A stretch of 64,000 nucleotides of DNA, taken from NCBI GenBank assembly GCA_009840305.1, contig VXNY01000013.1, positions 1-64,000 on the forward strand, in the 5' to 3' direction. Position numbers and translations under genes: made by a program. Of the stretch, positions 53,644 through 63,019 are shown piece by piece. How positions within the stretch are numbered: position 1 is the stretch's first letter; every line of letters starts with the position of its first letter. A model generated the notes under the pieces. It searched no databases, had not been told where the DNA came from, and was given only the letters and a program-made list of their open reading frames with translations. This stretch comes from Gammaproteobacteria bacterium (GTDB lineage Bacteria; Pseudomonadota; Gammaproteobacteria; Pseudomonadales; Azotimanducaceae).

Positions 53644-55650
53644 TTAGTTTAGTAGTTGTCCCTCACATCCGGACTTTGGGATTTCAATTTGAGCTGCTCG
53701 TTCTCTTTCGTGAAACCAAAGGAAACGAATATCAGCATCATCACTTCTTGGTATTGGATTTGCATCACGAACTTTAAACGTAGTCGGTAGGTTTACTGAA
53801 GTACCGAAAACCAAGGCGTGCTGTTTCGGTAGCGAAGGCAATCGCTTCAACACCGCGTCTGAAATAAAAGGCGTCATCTGTCGGATGTGGGATAAATCTT
53901 CTGGATTTTGAATCCGATGAACCACAAAGTTAGAACATTGGGAAAGCACAGTTCTCGATAGTTCGTATGGTCTTTGTGACGCTACGATTAAGAATAGACC
54001 GTATTTTCGACCTTCTTTTGCAATACGCTCAAAAATACGGTTTGCATCACTGGGGTATCGAGATTGTATTGGAGAAATGTATCTATGAGCTTCTTCTAAG
54101 AGAAGATGGACTGGAAATCGATTCCTTTGGGGAGCTCTACGGAGTAATTGGAAGATCATACGGGCTAAAACAGCGGATACAATCTCAACTATTTCATCCT
54201 CAACTGCATTCATATTGAAGATGAGAATCTGGTTTTTCTTCCGAAGATTGTCACCATTTGCCTCTAAGCCTAGAATTTCGGTTAGAAATTCAGAGTAAGA
54301 TGGATTTCGTTCTCCTGATTCAATCTGATATCGTAAGAAAGAATATTCTTGTCTTTCTTTCAGAGATTTGAATCGAGTCAACATCGATGAACAATAGTCT
54401 CTAATGTGTCTGTTCCCATGCGCTTCTTCATAGAGAATTGCAAACTCTAGACACTCTCCTAGGTCGTTGAACGAGAAAGGAGCTTGAACATACGAAGGGA
54501 GCTCGACATCTTCACGCAATTTCGCGCAAATCTCTTGTAAAAATTTTTTTTGATTATTATCTTGAAAATTCCCATACTGGAAATTTGCTCGATACTTTTC
54601 TAACAAATTCATGTTCAAATCTTTAGTAGGGTACTTTTGTAAGAGCGATGCTACACGCTGCAGTTTGGATACAGGTGAGTCGCCATCCGCACCTTGCAAG
54701 CACTCTACGATGCAGGTCGCAATGACATGTTCCTTGATTTTCAGCGACGAAGCACTCTTGTTATGGAACAAGCTTGTTAACCCTAGTGCAGTTCGCAGCA
54801 TAGGAGTTTGTGTTTTTTCACTTGCCTGAAGGAGCAGCTCCCATTCAGATTGTTCAAGGAACCAGTGGGGTAATCGAAACCGTCCTGCGTCCGCGGTTCC
54901 ATCGATGACAACGTGTCGTACTCCGATGTCATTATTAGCGGCCAATGGTTCAAGTGCTTGTTTGTACTCGCCATTAACGTCAAATATGACGAATGTTGAT
55001 CCCCGTGGTAGGTATTCGTCCTCTTTCTTGAATAACGATTGCAGTACGCTCGCGACCGTGCAAGACTTCCCGCTTCCCGTATTTCCGAGAACGGCGGAGT
55101 GCCCGCCAAAGTAGTCATCGATTCGCACTTTTACGTCGTAATTCTCGAATACAACCGATCTACCGATTGTTAACGAACGGAAACGCGTCACAGTGTCTAT
55201 AGCATCTGGTAGAGTCGATGCACCAGGTACCTGTTCGATTGCGTTTTGGGTTTCAAACACTCGGTCCAGCTCCGCATCGAGAGCATAGAGAGCATCTGCA
55301 TACAGCGAAGGGAAAACCGATACTCCAAACCGAAATTGTTCTTCTCGAGCTCTCGGTAACATACCGACTGGAACGACATCGAGGTATTTAGCGGTTAATA
55401 CCCTATCCGAATTTTCTGCGCGATAACCAAAACTACGATTGTCTTGTTCGCGCAAACCGACTACTTCAACTACGACATATTCGAGCTGAACAGGTATCAT
55501 GAGGAATGAACCGATCCGTGCGACGTAATGAACGTCATCGAATCCAACTACAGTGAAATTGTCAGTACCGGCGTGTAGCTCTACAGTGAATCGGTCCGCT
55601 GAGACAAAAACTATCTTGCCAATTGAGCGCTCGCGATCATCAAGGTTCAC
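53644..55650 (-). CDS. herA: HerA-type DNA translocase/helicase
   Basis: A 668-residue ATPase. A HAS-barrel-like beta-rich N-terminus (to about 160) precedes the HerA/FtsK motor: Walker A GNTGSGKS at 189-196, Walker B LLLEEAHRY, an arginine-finger region and the C-terminal segment VLSQCSNFVVHRIQNPEDL. HerA forms a hexameric DNA pump. In the SIR2-HerA defence system it assembles with SIR2 into a large complex that cuts or depletes NAD+ and DNA during infection. GTG start overlapping the last 11 bases of the SIR2 gene, which indicates coupled translation. Confidence 0.85.
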   Translation of the reverse strand: MNLDDRERSIGKIVFVSADRFTVELHAGTDNFTVVGFDDVHYVARIGSFLMIPVQLEYVVVEVVGLREQDNRSFGYRAENSDRVLTAKYLDVVPVGMLPRAREEQFRFGVSVFPSLYADALYALDAELDRVFETQNAIEQVPGASTLPDAIDTVTRFRSLTIGRSVVFENYDVKVRIDDYFGGHSAVLGNTGSGKSCTVASVLQSLFKKEDEYLPRGSTFVIFDVNGEYKQALEPLAANNDIGVRHVVIDGTADAGRFRLPHWFLEQSEWELLLQASEKTQTPMLRTALGLTSLFHNKSASSLKIKEHVIATCIVECLQGADGDSPVSKLQRVASLLQKYPTKDLNMNLLEKYRANFQYGNFQDNNQKKFLQEICAKLREDVELPSYVQAPFSFNDLGECLEFAILYEEAHGNRHIRDYCSSMLTRFKSLKERQEYSFLRYQIESGERNPSYSEFLTEILGLEANGDNLRKKNQILIFNMNAVEDEIVEIVSAVLARMIFQLLRRAPQRNRFPVHLLLEEAHRYISPIQSRYPSDANRIFERIAKEGRKYGLFLIVASQRPYELSRTVLSQCSNFVVHRIQNPEDLSHIRQMTPFISDAVLKRLPSLPKQHALVFGTSVNLPTTFKVRDANPIPRSDDADIRFLWFHERERAAQIEIPKSGCEGQLLN

Positions 55651-56893
55651 TTGATTTTTCCATCCTTTTAGGGGTTATGATGTCAAATACCCTTCTCACG
55701 GCATTCTCGATTCGTTCTTCAGTATGTTCCGGTAGGAGGTCGTGAACGATTGTCTCGAAGTAGTGCAAGTTCTTTCCTTCACCTGTTTCTTCGCTTCCGA
55801 TGATCCAGATCCGAGGATCGTTGAGAGCTCGAAGTTTGGACAATTCTCCCGGGAGAGTAGGATCTGCGAAAATTACGAGGCGGAAGGAGGGTTTCGACAG
55901 AGCTTGGTAGATGATATTGTTAATATGCTCGTCACCAAACCCATATCCCATTGTGAATAGAACACTTTGTTCTCGTACGATTTGAGACTGAAATTCTCGG
56001 AACAGGTCCGCATAAGGGGAACCAAGAATAGCGTGTTGCTTTGCAGGCGTGGGATAAATCATTAATTCTCCTGAATTCTGTAAATTGGTTAGTTCACGAA
56101 TAGGGAACAAACCGTGATCGTCTTCGGTCCATGTGATGGAACCGTGCAATTTACATAGGTAAACAAACCCATCTATTACAGACCATTTTCTGTTAGTTAT
56201 GTCGAGTTGCTCTGACAGCGCGTAGCGGAACGTAGCTGGGTTAAACCTTCTTTCGATTACGCCGGAAAAGCCGTTTGCATAGGGCAAACCTATTCGATCC
56301 ATAGCGGTTTCGTTGAACAAGTCATAGTTAGTGGTGAATACCCAAGGCCTAGGTAACGAACGATCGCGAAGGACCAGTTTTCTATAAAAAGTTTCGTAAA
56401 AGCTTAATACAGTGTGGTCGCCATTCGCAAATTCTCCCAACGTACACTTCGTCCATAAAAAAGATTGAGCTTTTCTAATCAATGAATTAACCACGTTGTG
56501 CAATACCGACCAGTTTTCTTGAGAGCTACTCTGCAGGACAAAGCGAAGACTGAACAGCAGTTCCATCAAACTCTCTAGGTTCTCGGAATACTCCTTATCG
56601 CTAATGTCGACTCCGACTTCTTCCTTAAGTAAATTTCGTTCGCGATGTGTGGGGAATCTTTGGTCATCGGTCTCGCGATGCGCTGTAAACTCCTTGGCAA
56701 GTGGTTTCATAGTGGGCACGCCGACTTGTTTTTGTCCAATGTACGTGGAAGAGCAACCCGCGCCCAACAAGAATGCGACATTCTTTGCGCTAAGTGATTC
56801 ACTGAGGCAATGTCGTACTTCTTTTGCGTCTTTTGGCCATTCGTACTCATTTCCGTTTGCTTGAGTACCTCGAATGAAAAAGAACTTTTGCAT
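55640..56893 (-). CDS. SIR2-family NADase effector (SIR2-HerA system)
   Basis: A SIR2-fold protein of 417 residues from the ATG after GAAGAGACAACC; a TTG ten codons earlier would add a short lead. NVAFLLGAGCSSTYIG carries the GAG nucleotide-binding motif, WVFTTNYDLFNETA the conserved TxNxD, YLCKLHGSITW the His segment and MGYGFGDEHIN the second GxGxGD-like site. Such SIR2 proteins destroy NAD+ and stop phage growth. With HerA directly behind it, this is the known two-gene SIR2-HerA anti-phage system. No ribosome site other than GAAGAGA. Confidence 0.85.
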   Translation of the reverse strand: MQKFFFIRGTQANGNEYEWPKDAKEVRHCLSESLSAKNVAFLLGAGCSSTYIGQKQVGVPTMKPLAKEFTAHRETDDQRFPTHRERNLLKEEVGVDISDKEYSENLESLMELLFSLRFVLQSSSQENWSVLHNVVNSLIRKAQSFLWTKCTLGEFANGDHTVLSFYETFYRKLVLRDRSLPRPWVFTTNYDLFNETAMDRIGLPYANGFSGVIERRFNPATFRYALSEQLDITNRKWSVIDGFVYLCKLHGSITWTEDDHGLFPIRELTNLQNSGELMIYPTPAKQHAILGSPYADLFREFQSQIVREQSVLFTMGYGFGDEHINNIIYQALSKPSFRLVIFADPTLPGELSKLRALNDPRIWIIGSEETGEGKNLHYFETIVHDLLPEHTEERIENAVRRVFDIITPKRMEKSSEP

Positions 56894-57264
56894 GGTTGTC
56901 TCTTCGGTGCTTGTTTCAGTCAACTTTTAAACTCCGTTTTATAAGCACAATCACATCGTTCTCTCTACTATTTAGCTATTTAAATGGCTCAAACACGACA
57001 TCTTGAATAGCGTATGAGAATCAGATTCTTGGGTTGGTAGAGAAATTCGTTGGTGATGACTGTCCGAGTCATGTTTTCGTGTTGCAGATTCTGGTAAGTT
57101 TCTTGTAACAATGGGTTTGGATTGTAGAGGGGCAGAAGTGAAGTCCTCGCGTCCAGTATAAACTTCATTCATAACACATTCCTGATACCTAACGTGCACT
57201 TCATAATGGACGCGAGGGATTAGTCAAAACTGAGACACAGACCCAAACAATACCGTCGAAAACT
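56894..57264. other. Gap between SIR2-HerA and GmrSD-like modules
   Basis: Contains the promoter of the SIR2 operon and repeat R1a. A 75-codon minus frame (56972-57199) is rich in His/Ser and without ribosome site; not called. Confidence 0.35.
57184..57226 (+). repeat. Intergenic direct repeat R1, copy a
   Basis: 43 bases with 38 matches to 62868-62910, core AACGTGCACTTC and TAATGGACGC. The two copies stand 5.7 kb apart in the same orientation and bracket the GmrSD-like and GHKL modules. Confidence 0.6.
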
Positions 57265-58503
57265 TCAATTCGCCTGTTCGAGTGCGTTTCGAATCAAAGG
57301 CATCGATAGTTGAATGTGCTGTGGACTCCAGATGTCGACCAATACGTTGTGTTCGCCTCGATGATTAGAAGAAATAACAAATTTCCACCGTGAAGCATCG
57401 TGAACGTTTAAGTCTTGAGGTTTTTCGATCTCGCTGTAGGTCAGTGGTAGTGTCAACCGTAAGAAAGACTTGTACGGTATGAGCTCTACAAAACAGTTGG
57501 GCCAGTGCGTGTATAGACTTCCAGCTTTAGATTCGACTACTTCAATTATTTCGGAAATTTCGCGAATTTCTCGGAGAGTGGATTCAAGTAGTCCACGTAC
57601 CCCATTTGGCATCTCCAACTCGTCCCACGTCCGTTTTTTCGCACGTGCAAGAAGCTTTGACCTCTTTGCTTCTCGAATCTGTTCGTCACTTACACTCAGT
57701 GGCCGCCAAATCTCGATCGCTCTCCGTCGTAGTTCTTCGCCACGGTCTGCCATCTGTTTTTCAGTCCATGTGTCTTGTTTTCTAACGAATTTATTTAGGC
57801 GTACCGCCGAAGATTCAAATCCTCCTTTCGTTGTTTTCTTAACGTCAAATGGCGAATTAGACAGTTTCGAGTTGTACGCAGTTAGCGTTAGATTCCCGAG
57901 TTTATGTAACCACATTTCATGAACACTCTCCCAATCTGCTCCAAGCATCGATTGCCATTCTTTCGAACTCTTGATGCTTTGAGGCATGATATGCTCGATG
58001 GAATAGTCGTGGGTAGGACTCTTCTCTCGTTGTCCATAATTTTCTAAACCATCCAATAGGTGTCGGCAGATACGATTAAGAAACATGTTGTTTTCGCGCA
58101 ACGCTCGCTCAAACTCTTCATTGGATGGAAAGCTGTATGAATGTGGAAGCGTAGCGAAGGCAACCTGCAGGGAACCAAAGCTTTCGTTAGGATCAATTTC
58201 AAACGCCATTCGTGTGAACAACGTCCAGTAGGAGGCTGTGCGTAAACCCAGCACTGCTCTTCGAAGGATATAACTCTCGATTAACCTAATAGCATCAACA
58301 AACTGTTTTTGATCCAGAGTTCTGTGTTCGTCGATATGACACTCATAGAGTTGCATGACCAGCACTCCCTGTGTAGTACCCAAAGAACGCATACTCCGCA
58401 TTGCAGGTGCTAACCATTCCCTTTGGATTTCTTTGGTGCCGAGAAACGAAGCATAGGTCCTAGCGATTCTTTTCATTCTGATCAGTTCATCTTCAGTGGT
58501 CAA
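57265..58503 (-). CDS. DUF1524 (HNH) part of a split GmrSD-like gene
   Basis: 412 residues matching the C-terminal half of DUF262-DUF1524 proteins: a helical linker with RLIESYILRRAVLGL, then the HNH-type core YSIEHIMPQSI (Glu 170, His 171) and LGNLTLTAYNSKLSN, and a basic C-terminal domain. The frame is open a further 55 codons upstream (reading YWSNIEDYF ... DYWHTRDAS), continuous with the end of the DUF262 part but one base out of phase. It is therefore the back half of a single gene; alone it would be a nuclease without its ATP/GTP-binding part. Confidence 0.75.
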   Translation of the reverse strand: MTTEDELIRMKRIARTYASFLGTKEIQREWLAPAMRSMRSLGTTQGVLVMQLYECHIDEHRTLDQKQFVDAIRLIESYILRRAVLGLRTASYWTLFTRMAFEIDPNESFGSLQVAFATLPHSYSFPSNEEFERALRENNMFLNRICRHLLDGLENYGQREKSPTHDYSIEHIMPQSIKSSKEWQSMLGADWESVHEMWLHKLGNLTLTAYNSKLSNSPFDVKKTTKGGFESSAVRLNKFVRKQDTWTEKQMADRGEELRRRAIEIWRPLSVSDEQIREAKRSKLLARAKKRTWDELEMPNGVRGLLESTLREIREISEIIEVVESKAGSLYTHWPNCFVELIPYKSFLRLTLPLTYSEIEKPQDLNVHDASRWKFVISSNHRGEHNVLVDIWSPQHIQLSMPLIRNALEQAN

Positions 58504-59381
58504 ACTGGCATCCCTGGTGTGCCAATAGTCCTTGAACCGCGTGTAAATTTGATCGAGTCGAAAGGGTTGGCTGGACTTGGTTTGTAATGCGATATAGTCT
58601 CGCAGAAAATAGTCGAACCCCTGAGCAGAAGCTCTGAAGTAATCTTCGATATTCGACCAATATTTTCGTAGAGTTCCGCCTGTTCAGACTCATCGATGCG
58701 CATTAAAAGGAAGTTACGTACTAAATCACTTTGACTCAAGTCAACGCCCGTGGAGTTCATGCTCTCGAATACCAAGTGAGGATTGTCGACACTTCTTTCC
58801 AAAGTTACGTCGACGATGTTTAGTCGCCCGATCCCTCGATAGATCACATCAAAGTCGCAGTCATCAGATTCCAGGAGATTCTTGAAGTGCTGGTAGTTTT
58901 CAAGGATTCGCGGAGAATGATTTGACCCATTGTCGTCTAGTTCATCGATATTTTCGCCGTCAGTTAGGGTTTTCAGTGTGCTATTGTCCGCTCGTCTTAA
59001 CGCGAGCTTGTATCGTCGATCTCCGTTTTCGAAAACATTCTTGAGGTAGTAGGCATCAATCCTATCAACATTGGGACTCTCGTCTGAACCGGTCCAATTT
59101 CTCTCTTCTATAGCGTCTCGAAGAGCGATCAGCAGCAGCGTAAGCGTTGTTAATCTTTGTTGTCCGTCTATTACTAACCATTTTCCGAATCCAGCGCCAC
59201 CTCCAGCAGAGATATAGACGATAGAACCTAAGAATGATTGCGATTCGCTCGCTGTTAGTATCGATTTCCATAGGTCGTCGCATTGCGCTGTCGACCAACT
59301 GTAGTCTCGCTGAAACACTGGAATAATAAACTGTTGATTGTTATTGATCAATTGGGTTAGGGGCCGGTCGATAGCTTTCAT
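58500..59381 (-). CDS. DUF262 part of a split GmrSD-like gene
   Basis: 293 residues. Residues 1-230 are a DUF262/ParB-like NTPase domain with FIIPVFQRDYSW, the nucleotide motif WLVIDGQQRLTTL and VFESMNSTGVDLSQSDLVRNF. After LYEN the correct continuation lies in another frame, so the last 60 or so residues here are out-of-frame nonsense. Together with the gene at 57265 it would make a protein of about 705 residues, a usual length for DUF262-DUF1524 restriction proteins that cut modified phage DNA. One missing base near 58660 (GAAAA/TATTGG on the minus strand) separates the halves. Confidence 0.75.
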   Translation of the reverse strand: MKAIDRPLTQLINNNQQFIIPVFQRDYSWSTAQCDDLWKSILTASESQSFLGSIVYISAGGGAGFGKWLVIDGQQRLTTLTLLLIALRDAIEERNWTGSDESPNVDRIDAYYLKNVFENGDRRYKLALRRADNSTLKTLTDGENIDELDDNGSNHSPRILENYQHFKNLLESDDCDFDVIYRGIGRLNIVDVTLERSVDNPHLVFESMNSTGVDLSQSDLVRNFLLMRIDESEQAELYENIGRISKITSELLLRGSTIFCETISHYKPSPANPFDSIKFTRGSRTIGTPGMPV

Positions 59382-59955
59382 AGTTCTAACTAGTATGCAG
59401 TTGACGTGGAGACAGGGGGTAGCGACGAATTTTAGCTGGGGACAGAAGTGGGTTTGAATTTTGTGCGATGGGCTTTCAGAAAAACACTACAGCACCCACC
59501 GTCGCTACCACAAATCCGAAACTCGCGGGTTAGTAATTACATGAATGAAAGCAAATTCCAGTTCCATTGTCCACAAGTAACTAGCAGTGGGGCTCTTCTA
59601 TCGGCCAGAATAGTTCAGCACATGCCTCACTAGGCGCGCTTCATTCACTGGTGAGGTCAAACGGTGCAGTTTGTTGATCAAAGAGTGACTAAAAAGTTTT
59701 CCCCTAATCGTGCTCAGACCCCAGCGTAAAGCGACCGAAAATGTCAATCATTGCTAAGGCTAAGTGAACGTCTACAATTCATGACGAAATATGCCAATGT
59801 CTCACGAAAGTAATCCTCAGTTGATTAAAAAATTCAAAGCAAGAAAGTAAGATGTCGTTCGTCGGTCTAACAATGATTAAAACAGTGGTTGCCGAAACGT
59901 ACGCAGTCCCATGGACTAATTCTCAAAAGGACAAACTCCACATTCAAGTTATCAA
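59382..59955. other. Divergent gap between GmrSD-like and GHKL modules
   Basis: No gene; a plus-strand frame at 59448-59633 is unsupported. CCTCAC and GTGAGG around 59624-59655 can pair across a 20-base loop. R2b lies inside. Confidence 0.35.
59702..59721 (+). repeat. Intergenic direct repeat R2, copy b
   Basis: CCCTAATCGTGCTCAGACCC, 18 of 20 bases as at 52241-52260, same orientation, 7.5 kb apart. Confidence 0.4.
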
Positions 59956-60600
59956 ATGACACACGGTGATTCAATAAAGGTACTGCCAAACAGAGATATC
60001 CTAACATTCGTACTTGCAGAAATTGGAGGGATGGAGAAAGCCGTTCATTTAGAGAAGATTGCCGATCGCGCATTTGAACTGTCTCCTGGGGCTTTTCGTT
60101 GGAGCCTTGATGAGTTTTCCAATAGAATCGACAAAGACAAAGTTCGAGCGTCGCTAACAAACCTTGAGAAGCCCGCAAACGGCAGGCTAGCGAGAGCAGT
60201 TGGTTTGACGAAGGCTGGGTTAGCGAAGAAAACTGACTTGTGGGAACTGACGCCCGAAGGTGTAAACTGGATCATTCTTAACAAGAGTCGTATCGAAAGT
60301 GCGTTACGAGGCCCTCGAGTTGAGTTGAAAACGAGTCTTGCCCACAGTTTGTTTAAACGAGTCACGTCTAATGCGCTATACAAACGATTTCTGAAGGACA
60401 ACACTATCTCGGACTCTCTGTTCGAGTTTACCGACTTGTTGGAGTGTAGTCCGGATGCAAAGGACTACGTAATCCAAAGAAGATTCGAAAATATGAAAAA
60501 ACAGCTTAGTCTTTTAGATGATCCAATGTTAGATGTGTTTATTCAAGAATGTGGTCGCGTCCACTCCGATTTACTGAAACAGATTGAAGACGAAAAATGA
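59956..60600 (+). CDS. Winged-helix protein paired with the GHKL ATPase
   Basis: A 214-residue soluble protein. The N-terminal half has the layout of a winged-helix domain (LTFVLAEIGGMEKAVHLEKIADRAFEL, then KVRASLTNLEKP and a wing ending LWELTPEGVNWI). The C-terminal half is helical (KRFLKDNTISDSLFEFTDLLEC, FENMKKQLSLLDDP). Its stop and the start of the GHKL gene share ATGA, so the two are translated together. It could be the DNA- or ligand-recognising partner. No ribosome site near the ATG. Confidence 0.65.
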   Translation: MTHGDSIKVLPNRDILTFVLAEIGGMEKAVHLEKIADRAFELSPGAFRWSLDEFSNRIDKDKVRASLTNLEKPANGRLARAVGLTKAGLAKKTDLWELTPEGVNWIILNKSRIESALRGPRVELKTSLAHSLFKRVTSNALYKRFLKDNTISDSLFEFTDLLECSPDAKDYVIQRRFENMKKQLSLLDDPMLDVFIQECGRVHSDLLKQIEDEK

Positions 60601-62846
60601 GACGAGGCTCGCCAGAATCCTTAGAGTTCACCACTCGCCATGGACAACTTAGTGCACAACATGCTATTCAAGACATATTTGATGCAGTAGTCGAGTTAGT
60701 TACTAATTGCGACGATAGTTATCACAACCAATTCAGAAATGGGTTGATCGACCAAGATGGGGGCTACATACTTCTAGAAATCGAGCCGCATCGTAAAGAC
60801 TCACCTGCGACTTTAACTGTGCGGGATCGGGCTTCAGGGTTTCAGGATCTAAGTTCCAAACTGTCAAAGGTCGGAAATCGTACAAGCAAGACCGGAGACC
60901 GAGGATTTATGGCAAGAGGACTCAAAGACTGTGCCGCTCTTGGACACGTAACCGTTGAAACAATCGTGGATGGAATAATTTCGAAAGCAGAAATTACATC
61001 TAACTTTGAGTATATACCATGGATCCCAGAGGGGAAGAGAGAAGAAAGAGCAACATCGCGGGACCGAAAAAGACTAGGGATTCGAAGAGGCAATGGAACG
61101 GTTGTTCAAATCAAATTTCTGAAGCAGGTAAAAGTTCCTCGTGTCGATACTCTTCGCAGAGATCTCCCTTTACATTATGCGTTGCGCGACATAATGATGG
61201 AGGATGGAACGTCACAGGTATCGCTACGCCATTCTAACAGTCGAAGTGAACACATATGCTTCAGGGTTCCAAAGTCGACCATAATCGTCGATCGAGAGTA
61301 TGAAATTCCCCGCTATGAGGGTGTTCGTGCTAGGTTTAGGCTTTACAAAGCTTCAAGTGCGCTGCAGGATCCTTCCGATCCTCGTTTACGTCGTACTGGA
61401 ATTCTCATTAAAGGAATCCGTGGAATCTATGGTTGCACGTTTTTGTCTTCGGAACTCGAAAGAGACCCAGCTTCGGAAAATTATTTTGGTCGAATAGAGT
61501 GTGAACATATCGACCATTTAGCCGAGCAGTGGGATCAACGTAGAGAAGCAAGAATGGAACACCCTGAGAACAACCCCACTTTCATACTTGATCCAAACCG
61601 TCGAAATCCACTCTCAGAAAAACATCCTTTTGTAGCTTGTCTTTATGAAACTCCTGTGGAGATACTTAAACGACAGTTTGAACAAGATAAGAGAGAAAAG
61701 GAGCGTACGCGCCGCCAAGTAGAATCCGTTGACACTACCAAGAGACTAAAAGCCTTAGCGAGAGCTGCTTCACAATTTATGAGGAAGCAGCTAGAAGACC
61801 TCGACCTGGCTAGTCCAGACCATATAAACGATTTCGATGCTTTCTATCGAAAGGGCATTCAAGTGTCTCCAAAATTTACACAGATTCCAGTCGGAGATAC
61901 AAGATTGTTTTACGTGCGAGCACACAAGAAAATTGGGTTACCTGAGGGTTCTGCTGTTGCCGTTCGACTGAGTAAGAATGCCGATCGGGTATTAGAGGTG
62001 CTCGGAAAACCAACAGATCTTGAACCAGATCCGATTCACGAGGACGTGTTACGCGGGAAATTTACCTTAAAAGGGCTGCGCGAAAGTCAACGTGTTCAAA
62101 TTACTTGCATAGTTGGTAAATTGGATCCAGTATTTTCTGAAGTACAGGTGATCGTACCAGGACCAATTGAATTGGAAATACCTAATGACCTTTCGTTCCA
62201 GAGGAAAGAGTACACAGTTCGATCTGGTAGTCACCGAATCTTATTACTCAGGGCAAGGTTTGATAGTGGAAACATTCCCGCTGTAGAGTTCAAGTCTATG
62301 GATAGTCAGGTCATTGCGGTTCGAAGTCACCATGAATTTCGTCGCGTCGAAGGTACGACTTATTATGAAGCTAAGGTAACTGTGGAGGGTAGGAGAATAG
62401 GTTCCTCAACAGATATTGTGGCAGAAGTTGGCGACCGGTCTTCGAGTTGCATTGTCCGCGCCGTCGAGAAGGAAGAGCTTGGAACAGAGTTGAAATTTGA
62501 GCTAGTGGACTACTCGCTAGGGGACAATTTTCGTGCTGTTTGGGATCGTAAGCAACAGAATCGCCTACTGATAACCACGGTACATGAATCAGTCAGTCGC
62601 TATTTGGGAGCCGCGGCCGACAACTATCCCGGCCAAATGGATGGTACATTCAGGGTGCTATTGGCCGAACTCATCGCAGATAACGTCTGCCGTCGTATCG
62701 TGGAGGAGCACGCTCGTGCGCGCCCACAAGAATTTGACAGTGATAAGGTGTACGTGATGCACAATCGCCTGATGAAAGAATTTACTCCACTGGCACACAG
62801 AATTCAATTGGCGAGTCCATCAGTCGGAGACAAATCAAATTCTTAA
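60597..62846 (+). CDS. Large GHKL (Hsp90/MORC-like) ATPase
   Basis: A 749-residue protein. The N-terminal 250 residues form a GHKL ATPase: VVELVTNCDDSY with Glu 33 and Asn 37 (Bergerat N box), TVRDRASGF at 73-81 (G1), then GDRGFMARGLKD (G2, 100-111) and a GNGTVV segment. A middle S5-fold-like region is followed by a basic linker (KREKERTRRQVE), then a stretch of beta-sandwich-like repeats (about 450-640) and a helical C-terminus. MORC-like GHKL proteins clamp on DNA. It is translationally coupled to the wHTH gene and forms a two-gene unit between repeats R1, which suggests a defence role. Confidence 0.75.
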   Translation: MRRGSPESLEFTTRHGQLSAQHAIQDIFDAVVELVTNCDDSYHNQFRNGLIDQDGGYILLEIEPHRKDSPATLTVRDRASGFQDLSSKLSKVGNRTSKTGDRGFMARGLKDCAALGHVTVETIVDGIISKAEITSNFEYIPWIPEGKREERATSRDRKRLGIRRGNGTVVQIKFLKQVKVPRVDTLRRDLPLHYALRDIMMEDGTSQVSLRHSNSRSEHICFRVPKSTIIVDREYEIPRYEGVRARFRLYKASSALQDPSDPRLRRTGILIKGIRGIYGCTFLSSELERDPASENYFGRIECEHIDHLAEQWDQRREARMEHPENNPTFILDPNRRNPLSEKHPFVACLYETPVEILKRQFEQDKREKERTRRQVESVDTTKRLKALARAASQFMRKQLEDLDLASPDHINDFDAFYRKGIQVSPKFTQIPVGDTRLFYVRAHKKIGLPEGSAVAVRLSKNADRVLEVLGKPTDLEPDPIHEDVLRGKFTLKGLRESQRVQITCIVGKLDPVFSEVQVIVPGPIELEIPNDLSFQRKEYTVRSGSHRILLLRARFDSGNIPAVEFKSMDSQVIAVRSHHEFRRVEGTTYYEAKVTVEGRRIGSSTDIVAEVGDRSSSCIVRAVEKEELGTELKFELVDYSLGDNFRAVWDRKQQNRLLITTVHESVSRYLGAAADNYPGQMDGTFRVLLAELIADNVCRRIVEEHARARPQEFDSDKVYVMHNRLMKEFTPLAHRIQLASPSVGDKSNS

Positions 62847-62867
62847 GCCCCAGCACCCACTTTGAAG

Positions 62868-62910
62868 GATACCGAACGTGCACTTCTTAATGGACGCTAG
62901 GGATCAATCA
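62868..62910 (+). repeat. Intergenic direct repeat R1, copy b
   Basis: Second copy of the 43-base repeat at 57184, directly after the GHKL gene. Five differences. Confidence 0.6.
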
Positions 62911-63019
62911 TCCTTCGATAGAGTATGTACTCCTGATCATGCTAATTCACAAGTTGATACTTAAACGTATTTGAAGGAAAAGTTGAACCTAGAATTAATC
63001 GTTTTGGCCAAATACCCAG

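Noticed and set aside
56972-57199. 75-codon minus-strand frame upstream of the GmrSD-like gene
   Set aside because: Low-complexity, no ribosome site, and it contains the R1a repeat.
58655-58670. Programmed -1 frameshift joining DUF262 and DUF1524 halves
   Set aside because: A -1 shift would restore the frame, but the heptamer does not fit X-XXY-YYZ and no downstream stimulatory structure was seen; a simple indel is the easier reading.
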